From Massilia atriviolacea (lineage in GTDB: Bacteria; Pseudomonadota; Gammaproteobacteria; Burkholderiales; Burkholderiaceae_D): a DNA stretch of 64,000 nt. The stretch's first letter is position 1. Every line of letters starts with the position of its first letter. A program made the position numbers and the translations under genes. The stretch is taken from assembly GCF_003953935.1 (NCBI RefSeq), contig NZ_RXLQ01000012.1, positions 1-64,000 on the forward strand, given 5' to 3'. A model generated the notes under the pieces. The model worked only from the letters and a program-made list of their open reading frames with translations. It was not told the DNA's origin and did not search any database. Below, piece by piece: positions 8,602 to 17,504 of the stretch.

Positions 8602-9888
8602 TTAAACATCGATCTCGGCGAACAATTGCAAAGAGTTCTCCGCTGCATCCTTGCGTTTCCCGTCTTTTCTAGCGCGCTGAGCGATCACAGTTCGAGAAAC
8701 GGAGAAGTACGCAGCAGCTTGCCCCATATTCATCGTCAAAAGTGCGGGATCTCCCAATTTCAATACCTTTTTAGGCTTGGTCGGAACAATCCCTAGCGCC
8801 CGCACAACGGACGCGGCTACCGCTCGCCCAAGCAACGGCGGGACGCTATTACCAATTTGTCTAAATCCGTGCCATTTTGTTGCGTGCAACCTAAACCAGT
8901 CGGGATAAGAATGCAGTCGAGCAGCTTCCCGCACAGTTATAACGCGTGCATATATCGGATGGATCGGTCTTGGAGAAGTGTGAGCGCCACGCGCACTATC
9001 GGTGCCTGCACGAAGCGTATTGCATACACCGTCCGGATTCAAGCGCAGAAACCGGCTGATCGATTCTGTCTTGCCCGGCGTGGTCTCCCGGAAGCGCGTC
9101 TTCGACTGCTCGGTATGCTCGGTTACTAAACTACACGTTAACAAATTAGGGTCGAAAATACGTTTGTAACCGAAATCGGAAACATCTTTTGCCAGGCCTC
9201 GCAACTTTAATGCGTAATCCGATTCCGTCTCCCAAGTTACTTCGACCGAATCGGAGTCCTCAAGCACGCTAAAATCGTCAGCATCGGGCAAATCGGCGAT
9301 TGCATCTCTTACGGTAACGGAGAAGTCTAAAGGCTCTGCGTATTCCGGCATCTTTTGATCGTGGCGCGCCGCCATGAGGAATAACCGTTCGCGCGACTGC
9401 GGCACTCCAAACCTTGCTGCATTCAAGACCTTATAAGGCAACAAAACCTTATATCCTGCAGTACCCAGCGCTTCAACAAGTTCTGTCAAGAATTGCGCAT
9501 GCTTTCCAAGCGTCAACCCCTTCACATTTTCGAAAACGCAGTATTTCGGTTGCAACTCGCTCACGATACGCACGTAGTGAAATACCAGTTGGTTTCGACT
9601 GTCATCCAGCGCTCTCTTACCCATCATCGAGAAGCCTTGACACGGCGCGCCGCCAAACACGACATCGATCTCACGATCCTCGAGCCCTGCCAAGTACCGT
9701 ATCTGCTCACCAGATAAATCGACCACGCTTGCACATATGGTTCTCGACGTAGGAAAGTTAAATTCATGGGTCGCACAATGGATTGGATCGATTTCGACAG
9801 CGGCTGCGATATCGAAACCTGCTTGTTCGAACCCTAACGACAATCCCCCTGCCCCAGCGAAAAGGTCGATTCCTATTGGTCGTGTCAT
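8602..9888 (-). CDS. DNA (cytosine-5) methyltransferase, 428 aa
   Basis: All main C5-methyltransferase motifs are present in order: I (DLFAGAGGLSLGF), IV with the catalytic Cys (GGAPCQGFS), VI (FENVKG), VIII (PQSRERLF) and X (QIGNSVPPLLGRAVA). The target recognition region lies between about 220 and 330. The last 55 residues extend past motif X and look like a small helix-turn-helix (MGQAAAYFSVSRTVIAQRAR), an unusual addition that could allow self-regulation. The ATG at 9888 follows GGAGAG at 4 bases; the GTG 12 bases further up is less likely. It protects the host from the adjacent endonuclease and should methylate the same site. Confidence 0.93.
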   Translation of the reverse strand: MTRPIGIDLFAGAGGLSLGFEQAGFDIAAAVEIDPIHCATHEFNFPTSRTICASVVDLSGEQIRYLAGLEDREIDVVFGGAPCQGFSMMGKRALDDSRNQLVFHYVRIVSELQPKYCVFENVKGLTLGKHAQFLTELVEALGTAGYKVLLPYKVLNAARFGVPQSRERLFLMAARHDQKMPEYAEPLDFSVTVRDAIADLPDADDFSVLEDSDSVEVTWETESDYALKLRGLAKDVSDFGYKRIFDPNLLTCSLVTEHTEQSKTRFRETTPGKTESISRFLRLNPDGVCNTLRAGTDSARGAHTSPRPIHPIYARVITVREAARLHSYPDWFRLHATKWHGFRQIGNSVPPLLGRAVAASVVRALGIVPTKPKKVLKLGDPALLTMNMGQAAAYFSVSRTVIAQRARKDGKRKDAAENSLQLFAEIDV

Positions 9889-9927
9889 GTTGCTCTCCAC
9901 TCCGAAAACTGATCTGTAAACCGCAGC

Positions 9928-9956
9928 ATTTTAACGTGTCCCGGACGCAAAGTCGA
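9928..9956 (-). promoter_or_regulatory. Candidate promoter of the methyltransferase gene
   Basis: On the minus strand TCGACT (9956-9951) and TAAAAT (9933-9928) are separated by 17 bp, a reasonable sigma-70 pair, 40 bp before the start codon. This is pattern matching only. Confidence 0.4.
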
Positions 9957-10016
9957 TCGATTTCGGCCGATCCCACCTCATGAGCGACGATGCTAGCCAG
10001 CAAGGCAACGTTAAAA

Positions 10017-10038
10017 ATACTGTGAATTTATACAGTAT
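10017..10038. promoter_or_regulatory. Consensus LexA (SOS) box between vsr and the methyltransferase
   Basis: The sequence ATACTGT-N8-ACAGTAT contains TACTGT-GAATTTAT-ACAGTA. This matches the LexA consensus CTGT-N8-ACAG and its flanking TA pairs at every outer position. It lies about 130 bp upstream of the methyltransferase start and about 60 bp upstream of its candidate promoter. LexA in many betaproteobacteria recognises CTGT-N8-ACAG, so SOS control of the restriction-modification genes is a reasonable inference. No other gene starts near it. Confidence 0.6.
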
Positions 10039-10124
10039 ACTAGGTTTCGAGGCTTTCATGAGCTTGCAAATTCGTATGCAGGTTGAGCCGCATCAGTCGC
10101 CCGTGATCAGCATAAGGAAAGCGA

Positions 10125-10538
10125 CTACCGGTCCTCGGAGAGCAATCCTTCAAGATGCGCGACAAGTGCGGCGTGGTCTGCAAGCTCGCACTGCCACACA
10201 ACGCCGACGCGCCAGCCAGCCTGCTCAAGCGCCTCGACATTCCGGATATCGCGCGTACGGTTAGCTTGAAGCTTGGGCTGCCAGTACTCTTGGCGCGATT
10301 TTGGCGGTTGTCCTTTTCGACAACCATGGGCGTGCCAGAAGCACCCATGCACGAAAATTGCGAGGCGACGACCCGGAAATACAATGTCGGGGGTGCCGGG
10401 GAGATCCTTGCGGTGCAAACGAAAACGATAGCCGAGCCCATGGAGGATCGACCGAACTTTTTTTTCGGGACCTGTGTCTTTCGTCTGGACTTTTTGCATC
10501 AGACGACTTCTCCGGAGGGGGTCTAACCGATCTACCAT
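10125..10538 (-). CDS. vsr: Very short patch repair endonuclease Vsr, 137 aa
   Basis: The protein has the size and motifs of Vsr: an N-terminal RSRLMQKVQTKDTGPE, the catalytic Asp in GTPDIVFPG, and the zinc/metal region FVHGCFWHAHGC. Vsr nicks DNA at T:G mismatches that arise when 5-methylcytosine deaminates, and it is typically encoded beside C5 methyltransferases. It is the first gene of the minus-strand block vsr - methyltransferase - endonuclease, separated from the methyltransferase by 236 bp that hold the LexA box. Confidence 0.93.
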   Translation of the reverse strand: MVDRLDPLRRSRLMQKVQTKDTGPEKKVRSILHGLGYRFRLHRKDLPGTPDIVFPGRRLAIFVHGCFWHAHGCRKGQPPKSRQEYWQPKLQANRTRDIRNVEALEQAGWRVGVVWQCELADHAALVAHLEGLLSEDR

Positions 10539-10718
10539 TCGGGAATCTCTTAAGCTCTTCTTCGGAGCGTGAATGTACCGCGCAATTCAAGTCCGGTACG
10601 TTGTATCACGCACGTAATTGCGACATCTGCACCGGAGTCGTATCCCGCGCAACCGGCTTCCGGTAGTTGCGCTCGTCTCAACGGCTCCACAGCCATTCAT
10701 CGCCATCACAACACAGCC

Positions 10719-11709
10719 ATAATCACACTCACGACTCCCCTTATAGCCACTCTCGCCGCCCTGCTCTTTCCCGTCCTGGCGCTGCCCAACGACGGCATTG
10801 CCGGCGTCAGCGCCGACGTCATCGTGTTCCGCAAGACCGATGCCATCGCCATGAAAAAGGAAATGCTCAACGTCAGCCCCAGCCTGATCCGCGTGGACTA
10901 CGAATTCCTCAACAAATCCCCAAACGACGTGAAAGAGACTATCGTCTTCCTGCTGCCAGCCTATCCTGCCATGACGCAAGGAAGCGACACCTATTAAGGC
11001 CAGCGTTCCGGGTTGTCATTAAGGTCGACGGCAAGGCGGTCGACTTCAGCACCCGCGTTATCGCCTTGCACGCAAACCAAGACATCACCGCCCAGCTCAA
11101 GCAGCTCGGCCTGAGCGACGCCCAGATTGCCTTCAATGCCAGCTTCGCGCCGAAGAACAAGGTCGCGTCCCCGAGCGCTAGGCAACGTCAGCAACTGACC
11201 ACCCTGCACCTGCTGAGGAAGGCGACGACGGCGACATCGTCCCGGTCTGGGATGTGCAGGTGAACTACATCTGGAAGCAGGTGTTTCCTATGGGGAAAGT
11301 GGTGCGTGTGCACCATGCGTACCGGCCGTTCGTGTCCCGCGGTCCCGGCGAATGGGGCAGAGCGAGGATTTCGCAACACGCTACTGCGCCGACACGGACT
11401 TCGTCAACATTTGGAAAAAACTGGCGGCGCGCACCCGGCAATATGGTGCAGGCCGAGCATGTGTCGTACATCCTCAAGACCGGCAATACCTGGAAGCGCG
11501 GCATCAACAACTTTACCCTCAATGCAATCAAGCGACATCCGGCAGAAATCGTCAGCCTGTGCTTTCCCGGCACGTCCAGACAGATCGATGCCGATACATT
11601 CCAGGTGCGACTGTCCAATTCCCAGCCGTCCGACGCTCCGCCGGTCGACTTCGGCAATATCGACGGCAGCGAGGACTACACCGGCCTGATGAGCGTGCCG
11701 GCGCAGTGA
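10719..11709 (+). pseudogene. DUF4424 secreted protein, broken by several frameshifts
   Basis: Pieces of a DUF4424 protein occur in order but in different frames. A hydrophobic leader with NDGIAGVSADVIVFRKTDAIAMKKE leads to 10997 in one frame. VDGKAVDFSTRVIA to SDAQIAFN follows in a second, and VNYIWKQVFPMGKVVRVHHAYRPFVS in a third. EDFATRYCADTDFVNIWKKLA is in the first frame again, and VSYILKTGNTWKRGINNFTLN to the end is back in the third. No ATG with a ribosome site is found at the front. At least three frameshifts are needed, so this is a decaying gene next to the restriction island. Confidence 0.85.
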
Positions 11710-11710
11710 G

Positions 11711-12253
11711 CTACAGCCCCAGACAGGGTAGCCGCGGGCCGTCGGCGATCGCCCTGGCCTGCGCGTTGGCCTTGGCAGCGCCGGCAGCGACCGTTTTCAC
11801 CACGCACGCCGCGTTCTCGCGGATCTGCGCCACCGCCAGCAGCGCCACGCGCTTCGGATGCTCGGGATCGGATTGATCCGTCGCGTTGACGCGCACGATC
11901 AAGGCGGCAGGAACCATCCTGCCGTCGACCCTGCTTACACGCCACTCCGCCGTCTTTCCCAGCGAGGAAAACCCCTGCGCGACCACGTCCCAGTAGCGCA
12001 ACGCAAACACGCGCCGGTCCGGCGCGACCACGTTCACCGAACTGCGGCCATCGTCGTCCAGCGCTTGCAGTGCGAACTTGCCCGGGCCCGGACATGTCAG
12101 GGTGAAAGCACCGGTCGTCCTGTCATCGATGGTTTTCCTGCACGCCTTGCCCTCCAGGCTGGTGTACACGCTGTCCACGCCGGTCCGCGCAGACGCTGCA
12201 GCACCAGCGCCGAGCGCCACCGCAAAGATCAAGCCCATCGAGCGCATCGTCAT
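11711..12253 (-). CDS. Hypothetical secreted protein, 180 aa
   Basis: A signal peptide at residues 1-22 (GLIFAVALGAGAAASA) is followed by a small beta-rich domain with two Cys pairs (ACRKT ... LTCPGPG and NAACVV ... LPCLGL). A good ribosome binding site (AAAGGAG) precedes the ATG at 12253. The family is not recognised. It ends one base from the DUF4424 pseudogene, tail to tail. Likely periplasmic; function unknown. Confidence 0.7.
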   Translation of the reverse strand: MTMRSMGLIFAVALGAGAAASARTGVDSVYTSLEGKACRKTIDDRTTGAFTLTCPGPGKFALQALDDDGRSSVNVVAPDRRVFALRYWDVVAQGFSSLGKTAEWRVSRVDGRMVPAALIVRVNATDQSDPEHPKRVALLAVAQIRENAACVVKTVAAGAAKANAQARAIADGPRLPCLGL

Positions 12254-12362
12254 CCATCTCCTTTGGTGAGCATTCCCTCATCGGCAGGGATGACAGGCTG
12301 GCGGTTTCGGATATTGCCAACGTTACCACAAACGACGCGCCGTCGACAGCCCCGTCCCTTGC

Positions 12363-14330
12363 TTACCCCAGCTTGAAAATACGCACCGAGCGTTCCAGTT
12401 CGGCCGCCATCTCCTGCATGGCTTGCGCCGCCGCAGCCGCTTCTTCCACCAGCGCCGCGTTCTGCTGGGTGGCCTGGTCCATCGACGCGACCGCCTGGTT
12501 GACTTCGCCGATCCCGGCGCTCTGCTCGTCGGACGCGGCCACGATGTCGCCCATGATGTCGTTGACCTTCCTGACGCTGCCCACCACCTCGTCCATGGTG
12601 CGGCCGGCGCTGGTCACCAGTTCGCTGCCGGTGGCGACCTTGGCGGCCGAGTCGTCGATCAGGGCCTTGATTTCCCTGGCCGCCTGGGCCGAGCGCTGCG
12701 CCAGCGAGCGCACTTCGGTCGCCACCACCGCAAAACCGCGCCCTTGCTCCCCGGCGCGCGCCGCTTCCACGGCTGCATTCAGGGCCAGGATATTCGTCTG
12801 GAACGCAATGCCGTCGATCACGCTGATGATGTCCGCAATCTTCTTCGAGGACGCGTCGATCGCTTCCATGGTCGAGACCACCTGCGCCACCACCTTGCCG
12901 CCCTTCTGGGCGATGGCCGAAGCCGACAGGGCCAGCTGGTTGGCCTGGCGCGCGTTGTCGGCATTCTGGCGCACGGTCACGGTCAGCTCTTCCATGGAGG
13001 ACGCGGTTTCTTCCAGCGAGCCGGCCTGCTGCTCGGTGCGCGACGACAGTTCCTGGTTGCCGGACGCAATCTCGCTCGACGCCGTCGCCACTTCGCCAGT
13101 CCCCTGGCGGATGCTGGTCACGACCGTGGCCAGGCCGGCGCTGATGCCGTTCATCGCTTCCATCAACTGGCCGATTTCATCTTGCGCGCTGGCGTGCAGG
13201 CGCACCGTCAGGTCGCCCTGGGCCAGCCGCGCGGCGGCGGCGGTCGCCAGTCCCAGCGGGGTCGAGACGATCTTGCGCACGATGAAGAACAGCGCCGCCG
13301 CAAAGCCCAGCAGGGCCACGCCGCCCACCACGAACAGGGTCAGGCGCATGCTGCTCACTTCATGCGTCACTTCGTCGGCAAAGGCCACGCCGACGATGGT
13401 CCAGTTCCAGTCCTTGTTGGTGCTGTAGACCAGGATGCGCTCCGGCTCGGGCTGGCCCTTCGCGCCGGCCGGCACCACGTGCATCGACCCCTTGCCGGTG
13501 CGCAGGATCTCGCCGATAAACGCGCGTCCGCCGGTATCGCGCTGCGCCAGCGCTTTCTGGCCTTCCAGCGCGGGATGGACCACGTAGTCGCCGAGCTGCT
13601 CGCCCTCCTTGGCATTCAACACGAAGAAGTAGCCGGACGCGCCCACCTTGAGCGACTTGATCAGGCTTTTCAGCGCATCGATGTCCTGCGAAATGTCCAC
13701 GCCCACGTACAGGATGCCGATCACCCTGGCGCCGGCATCGAGCACCGGCACGTATTCGGTCACGTGCGGCTTGCCGAACAGGACCGCCATGCCGCGATAG
13801 GTCTGGCCCTGCATGATCTTCTCGAACGCCGGATGGGTCTTGCCGAGACTGGTGCCGACCGCGCGCTCGCCGTCCGCCTTCTTGACCGAGGTGGCCACGC
13901 GCACGAAATCCTCGCCATGGCGGATGAAGATGGTCGCATTGCCGCCGCTCATTTCAGAGAAGCGGTCGACGGCGGAAAAATTCAGGTTCAGGTCGACGCC
14001 GTCGTGCTGCATCGCCGGCACCGTCACCGCGCCGGTCTGCACGCTGCGCGTGCTGTCGACCGAGAACTTGCCCGGCAACAGGCTGGCGAACACCTTGGAG
14101 AACTTGCCGATGTTTGCCAGCTGCGTGCGGTTGAAGGTTTCGATGACGTTGCCCACGCCCTCGGCCTGGGTGTTGACGGCGGCGTTGGCGCGCTTTTCGA
14201 TAGCGCTCGACATGGTGTGCGCCACGAACAGGATGAAGGCGATGAAGATCGCGCTGATCAAGGCAATGGTGAATAGCGTTAACTTGGCACCAACCATCAG
14301 TGCCCGGGGTCGGGTGAGTGAAGTGTTCAT
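12363..14330 (-). CDS. Methyl-accepting chemotaxis protein with a periplasmic Cache domain, 655 aa
   Basis: Two membrane segments (about 15-38 and 310-332) enclose a periplasmic sensor of the Cache 3/Cache 2 fusion type, with [20 protein letters not shown] near residue 240. A HAMP linker and the coiled-coil signalling domain follow, with the conserved hairpin tip ([20 protein letters not shown]). The protein ends [10 protein letters not shown] without a CheR-binding pentapeptide. The start MNTSLTRPR at 14330 puts the first membrane helix at the usual distance, though no ribosome site is evident there. An ATG at 14393 is the alternative. It should signal to CheA/CheW at the cell pole. Confidence 0.92.
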   Translation of the reverse strand: MNTSLTRPRALMVGAKLTLFTIALISAIFIAFILFVAHTMSSAIEKRANAAVNTQAEGVGNVIETFNRTQLANIGKFSKVFASLLPGKFSVDSTRSVQTGAVTVPAMQHDGVDLNLNFSAVDRFSEMSGGNATIFIRHGEDFVRVATSVKKADGERAVGTSLGKTHPAFEKIMQGQTYRGMAVLFGKPHVTEYVPVLDAGARVIGILYVGVDISQDIDALKSLIKSLKVGASGYFFVLNAKEGEQLGDYVVHPALEGQKALAQRDTGGRAFIGEILRTGKGSMHVVPAGAKGQPEPERILVYSTNKDWNWTIVGVAFADEVTHEVSSMRLTLFVVGGVALLGFAAALFFIVRKIVSTPLGLATAAAARLAQGDLTVRLHASAQDEIGQLMEAMNGISAGLATVVTSIRQGTGEVATASSEIASGNQELSSRTEQQAGSLEETASSMEELTVTVRQNADNARQANQLALSASAIAQKGGKVVAQVVSTMEAIDASSKKIADIISVIDGIAFQTNILALNAAVEAARAGEQGRGFAVVATEVRSLAQRSAQAAREIKALIDDSAAKVATGSELVTSAGRTMDEVVGSVRKVNDIMGDIVAASDEQSAGIGEVNQAVASMDQATQQNAALVEEAAAAAQAMQEMAAELERSVRIFKLG

Positions 14331-14670
14331 ATCAGGAGAATGGAAATAAGGAGGAAAGCTGCCGTGCGGCGCAATCGAAGCGCGCAGGTTCATGTTCAGA
14401 ATACATGGATTGCGCGCTAAAAAATCGAGCAAGTCTTATTTTTTAGAAAATGATGTTTCCATCCAACAATCACATCAGGAGTTCTACTTAGGCGGGAAGA
14501 CAAGATTTGCATGGATGCCACGCAATCCGTTTCAGGATGCCCAGTTGTAAGCAGATACAGCAAGTTGTAAGCGCGTGTAAAGACCGTCAACTCATCGGTT
14601 GCGGGCGGCGTTTTCAGCTCAGTGACACGGCAAATGTGCACCGAACCTCAAACCAGAAAAAGGACTGACC
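14331..14670. other. Intergenic region, no gene seen
   Basis: This 340 bp region separates two divergent genes and must hold both promoters. It is somewhat AT-richer around 14410-14470. I see no RNA gene, repeat or clear operator in it. Confidence 0.5.
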
Positions 14671-14877
14671 ATGAAAAAAGTAATCGCTACCCTGACCGCC
14701 GGACTGTTCGCCAGCGCTGCGTTTGCACAAGCTCCAACGCCGGCCCCGGCACCAGCAGCACCGGTAGCGAAGGCCGACGTCAAGGTTGAAACCAAAGCCG
14801 ACGTCAAAGCACCAACCCAGGCCGTCAAGGCTGTCGAGAAAGCCGTCGAGCCGGCGCCTCAGGCAGCAGTCAAGTAA
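14671..14877 (+). CDS. Small secreted Ala/Pro/Lys-rich protein, 68 aa
   Basis: A clear signal peptide (MKKVIATLTAGLFASAAFAQ) is followed by a low-complexity mature region of Ala, Pro, Lys and Val with repeats of the type KADVKVETKADVK. The ATG follows AGGAC. It is the first of two tandem paralogues; the second (14942-15382) has a nearly identical signal peptide. No domain is recognised. The mature peptide is probably disordered and periplasmic. Confidence 0.7.
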   Translation: MKKVIATLTAGLFASAAFAQAPTPAPAPAAPVAKADVKVETKADVKAPTQAVKAVEKAVEPAPQAAVK

Positions 14878-14941
14878 GCCGCCAAGCCCCACCATACAAA
14901 ATAATATAAACCGTTTATACCAACACCAAGGAAACCACATC

Positions 14942-15382
14942 ATGAAAAAAACCATCGCTACCCTGATTACCGGCCTGTTCGCAACCGCAGCTTTCGCCCA
15001 AGCTCCTGCCCCCGCGGCAGCAGCGCCGGCGGCAAAGACCGAAGCGCACGTCGTCAAGACCGACAGCAAGGAAACCACGGTCGTCAAGACCGATGCCAAG
15101 GATGCCCACGGCGCCAAGGACACCCACTCGGTCAAGACCGAAGTCAAGGAAACCAAGGCGGCTGCCGGCGTGAAGGAAGAAGTCACCACCAAGACCGAAG
15201 TGAAAACCGAAGTGAAGGCCGAGAAGAAGGCCGATAAGAAGGCCAAGCACGCCAAGGCGGCCAAGGCCACCAAGGACGCCAAGCCAGCGGAACAAGCCGC
15301 GCCGGCGACCAGCGCCGCGCCAGCACCGGTGGTCACCGCGGCGGCAACGCCGGCAACGCCAGCTACCCCGGCCACCAAGTAA
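14942..15382 (+). CDS. Secreted low-complexity Lys/Ala/Thr-rich protein, 146 aa
   Basis: The signal peptide (MKKTIATLITGLFATAAFAQ) is a close copy of the one in the upstream paralogue. The mature part consists of degenerate repeats such as HVVKTDSKETTVVKTDAKD and TKTEVKTEVKAEKKADKK, then an Ala/Pro/Thr tail ending PATPATPATK. The composition suggests a disordered, highly positively charged periplasmic or surface protein. Genes of this kind grow and shrink by repeat slippage. A strong terminator follows, so 14671-15432 is a two-gene transcript. Function unknown. Confidence 0.7.
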   Translation: MKKTIATLITGLFATAAFAQAPAPAAAAPAAKTEAHVVKTDSKETTVVKTDAKDAHGAKDTHSVKTEVKETKAAAGVKEEVTTKTEVKTEVKAEKKADKKAKHAKAAKATKDAKPAEQAAPATSAAPAPVVTAAATPATPATPATK

Positions 15383-15404
15383 TCCGGCACGCGGTCCCCA
15401 AAAC

Positions 15405-15432
15405 GCCAACCCGCGCGGTTGGCTTTTTTTTT
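15405..15432 (+). terminator. Rho-independent terminator
   Basis: Stem GCCAACC/GGTTGGC (15405-15411 with 15417-15423), loop CGCGC, then nine T. It is 22 bp after the stop of the Lys/Ala-rich gene. Confidence 0.88.
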
Positions 15433-15509
15433 GTCCGGGGCAGCACCCGCGGCCCCGTGGCGTAAATTGACCGTATTTTGTCATTTACGCCAAAGCTCCG
15501 GCCTCATAA

Positions 15510-15558
15510 GATGGTTTCGCACCCCGGATGCATGGCAATCCGGGCCGAAACCCCATCC
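15510..15558. repeat. Imperfect inverted repeat (hairpin)
   Basis: Nested arms GATGG-TTTCG and CCCGGAT pair with ATCCGGG and CGAAA-CC-CCATC around GCATGGCA. It stands alone between the terminator and the AraC-type pseudogene and could be a 5' leader hairpin or an old repeat. Confidence 0.45.
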
Positions 15559-15581
15559 GACGGCTTACCGGAGTTCGACTC

Positions 15582-16684
15582 ATGACTGCATTTCCGCGGC
15601 TGGTGCTCATCGCACTCGCCTCCCTCGCATCCTTCGGCTCACTCGCCTGCCTCGCCCCATCCTTCGCACAGGACGGCATGGCCGCCGCGCCGCCGGCCAC
15701 TGGAGCACCCACGAATCACGCACCAGGACATTCCCTGAGACGACCTGGCTGAAGAACACGCGCTATGTCGCCGACGGCAAACTCGTCACCAGCGCCGGCA
15801 TCAGCGCGGCGATACCGGCCTCGCTGGCGCTGGTCGAAGCGATCGGCGGCAACGCGCACGCGCAGGCCCCGGCCACCCAGCTTGGCGTGGCGGGCTAGAA
15901 CAGCGCGCACGACAGCGACGCCTTCCGCCTCACCTTCGGCGACCGCATGACGGCGGCGGCCTCCTACTTTCTTCGTCCGAGCGACGATATCGGCATACAG
16001 GTCGCCGATGGCGTCGATGAACTGGCGCTTGCCCTGAGCGCCGACGCCTACAGCGCCACCCTGCGCAGCCGCGTCCACGCGCTGGCACAGACGGAGGCGC
16101 CGGTCAGGACCCGCAACGGCCTGCTGCTGGTGCCCGACGCGATTGCCGGACAAGGCAAGGCGATGGACTGGATCCTGCCCGCCTTCGGCGCCACGCCGTC
16201 CGCCCGCATGCTGGACCGGGCCCTGATCGAAGCGGACCACGGCCACGCGATCGCGATCCAGACCGCGCGCCAGCTGGTCATGTTCATCAAGCGCGCCGGC
16301 GGACAATCGCAATTTAGCGTCCCGCTGGCGGCGCAGGCCCGCGACGACGGCAATTTCGCGGCCTTGCATGCATGGATCGCCAGCCACATCGACGAGGACC
16401 TCGGCGTGGCGCGCCTGGCCGAGATGGCCAATATGTCGCTGCGCACCTTCGTGCGGGTCTACACCGCCACGGTCGGGCGCACGCCGGCCAAGACGGTCGA
16501 AGCGATCCGCATGGAAGCGGCCTGCCGGGCGCTCGAATCGAGCACCCTGCCGCTGAAGGCGATCTGCCTGAAGATCGGCTACGCCGAAGAACAGACGCTG
16601 CGCCGGGTCTTCCTGCGCAATTTCGGCGTCAACCCGCTGCAGTACCGCGCGCGTTTCTCGGAGCGCGCGGCGGCGGGCCGCTGA
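15582..16684 (+). pseudogene. DJ-1/AraC (GlxA-like) transcriptional regulator, truncated and interrupted
   Basis: The C-terminal part is a sound AraC-type DNA-binding domain with two helix-turn-helix units (LGVARLAEMANMSLRTFVR; LPLKAICLKIGYAEEQTLRR) ending at 16684. In front lies the end of a DJ-1/PfpI domain (NTRYVADGKLVTSAGISAA ... SLALVEAIGG). That stretch is separated from the rest by an in-frame TAG at 15896-15898. At the 5' end only a hydrophobic leader starting MTAFPRLVLIALASLASF remains, in another frame. About the first hundred residues of the DJ-1 domain, including its nucleophile region, are missing. A late start could still give a bare AraC domain, but the regulator as built is broken. 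Confidence 0.8.
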
Positions 16685-16690
16685 CAGGTC

Positions 16691-17227
16691 TTACCACATC
16701 AGGTCATCGGGAATCTGGAATGCTGCGTACGGATCGTCGGCATCGACCTCGGTGGTCGTCTTGTTCACGCGCACCACGATCGAGGCATTGCGCTCGGCGA
16801 TCTTGTCGGCGATCACGCGCGGCACCAGTTCGGTCGACTCGCCCTGGCGGATGATCACCAGCCGCCCCGCCACCAGGTGCGCCTGCACCGCCGCCGACAC
16901 GTAGAAGCGTTCGATCTTGTTATTGTGGGTGAAGTTGTAGGCGATATCGCCATTGCCCTTGCTCTGGCGGTTCTTCTGCACCATCTGGGTAATCTGCGCC
17001 GCGATCGCCTTTTCGTTGGCGGCCGCATCGCGCTGGGCGTTCATTTCGCGCGCGCGCTCGGCGTTCTTGCGCTGGGTTTCGAGCGCAGCCAGGCGCGCCT
17101 CGTCCACGCTCTGCTCGCCGGTGCGGCGCTCGACCTTCTTCTGCTTGGTCTTCTCGTGGTTGACCTGTTTGGCCTTGTTTTTGTCGACCAGGCCGGCTTT
17201 CAAAAACTGCTCTTGTAACGAGGCCAT
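16691..17227 (-). CDS. DUF2058 (YaiL-type) nucleoprotein-like protein, 178 aa
   Basis: The product begins MASLQEQFLKAGLVDKNKAKQ, the typical opening of DUF2058 proteins. It continues with a Lys/Arg-rich helical region, then a small C-terminal domain (IAYNFTHNNKIERFYV ... LVIIRQGE ... DDPYAAFQIPDDLMW). The family is widespread and poorly characterised, probably cytoplasmic and nucleic-acid or nucleoid associated. The ATG at 17227 has GGAG eight bases upstream; longer frames lack family similarity. It ends 6 bp from the AraC pseudogene, tail to tail. Confidence 0.88.
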   Translation of the reverse strand: MASLQEQFLKAGLVDKNKAKQVNHEKTKQKKVERRTGEQSVDEARLAALETQRKNAERAREMNAQRDAAANEKAIAAQITQMVQKNRQSKGNGDIAYNFTHNNKIERFYVSAAVQAHLVAGRLVIIRQGESTELVPRVIADKIAERNASIVVRVNKTTTEVDADDPYAAFQIPDDLMW

Positions 17228-17399
17228 ATGCACTACTCCGTAAAATAAGGTTCGCCGGCCCGGGCAACAGCGCCCGCCGGTGGAAAGTCGATAGCATAGC
17301 AAAGATGGACGGCATGGCGCAGGCAAGGCCACTTCCGGCAACACAAAATGGAGGCAAAGCACTGAGTGCACGGGCAAAAAAAATAAATTAATGGAAATA

Positions 17400-17429
17400 T
17401 TGACTTAGATGCAATACAACATGTAATCT
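17400..17429 (+). promoter_or_regulatory. Candidate promoter of the VgrG operon
   Basis: TTGACT (17400-17405) and TAATCT (17424-17429) are 18 bp apart in an AT-rich stretch 76 bp before the vgrG start. The match is fair and no regulator site is evident. Confidence 0.4.
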
Positions 17430-17504
17430 TAGCTTGCCAAATTTGTTGCGCCCGCCGGAATTGCCGGTGCACGCCGCCCCGCTTCCTTTCAAGGAGTTTT
17501 GTGC

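Noticed and set aside
10155-10526. Plus-strand frame opposite vsr
   Set aside because: It is fully antisense to a well-conserved gene and has no features of its own.
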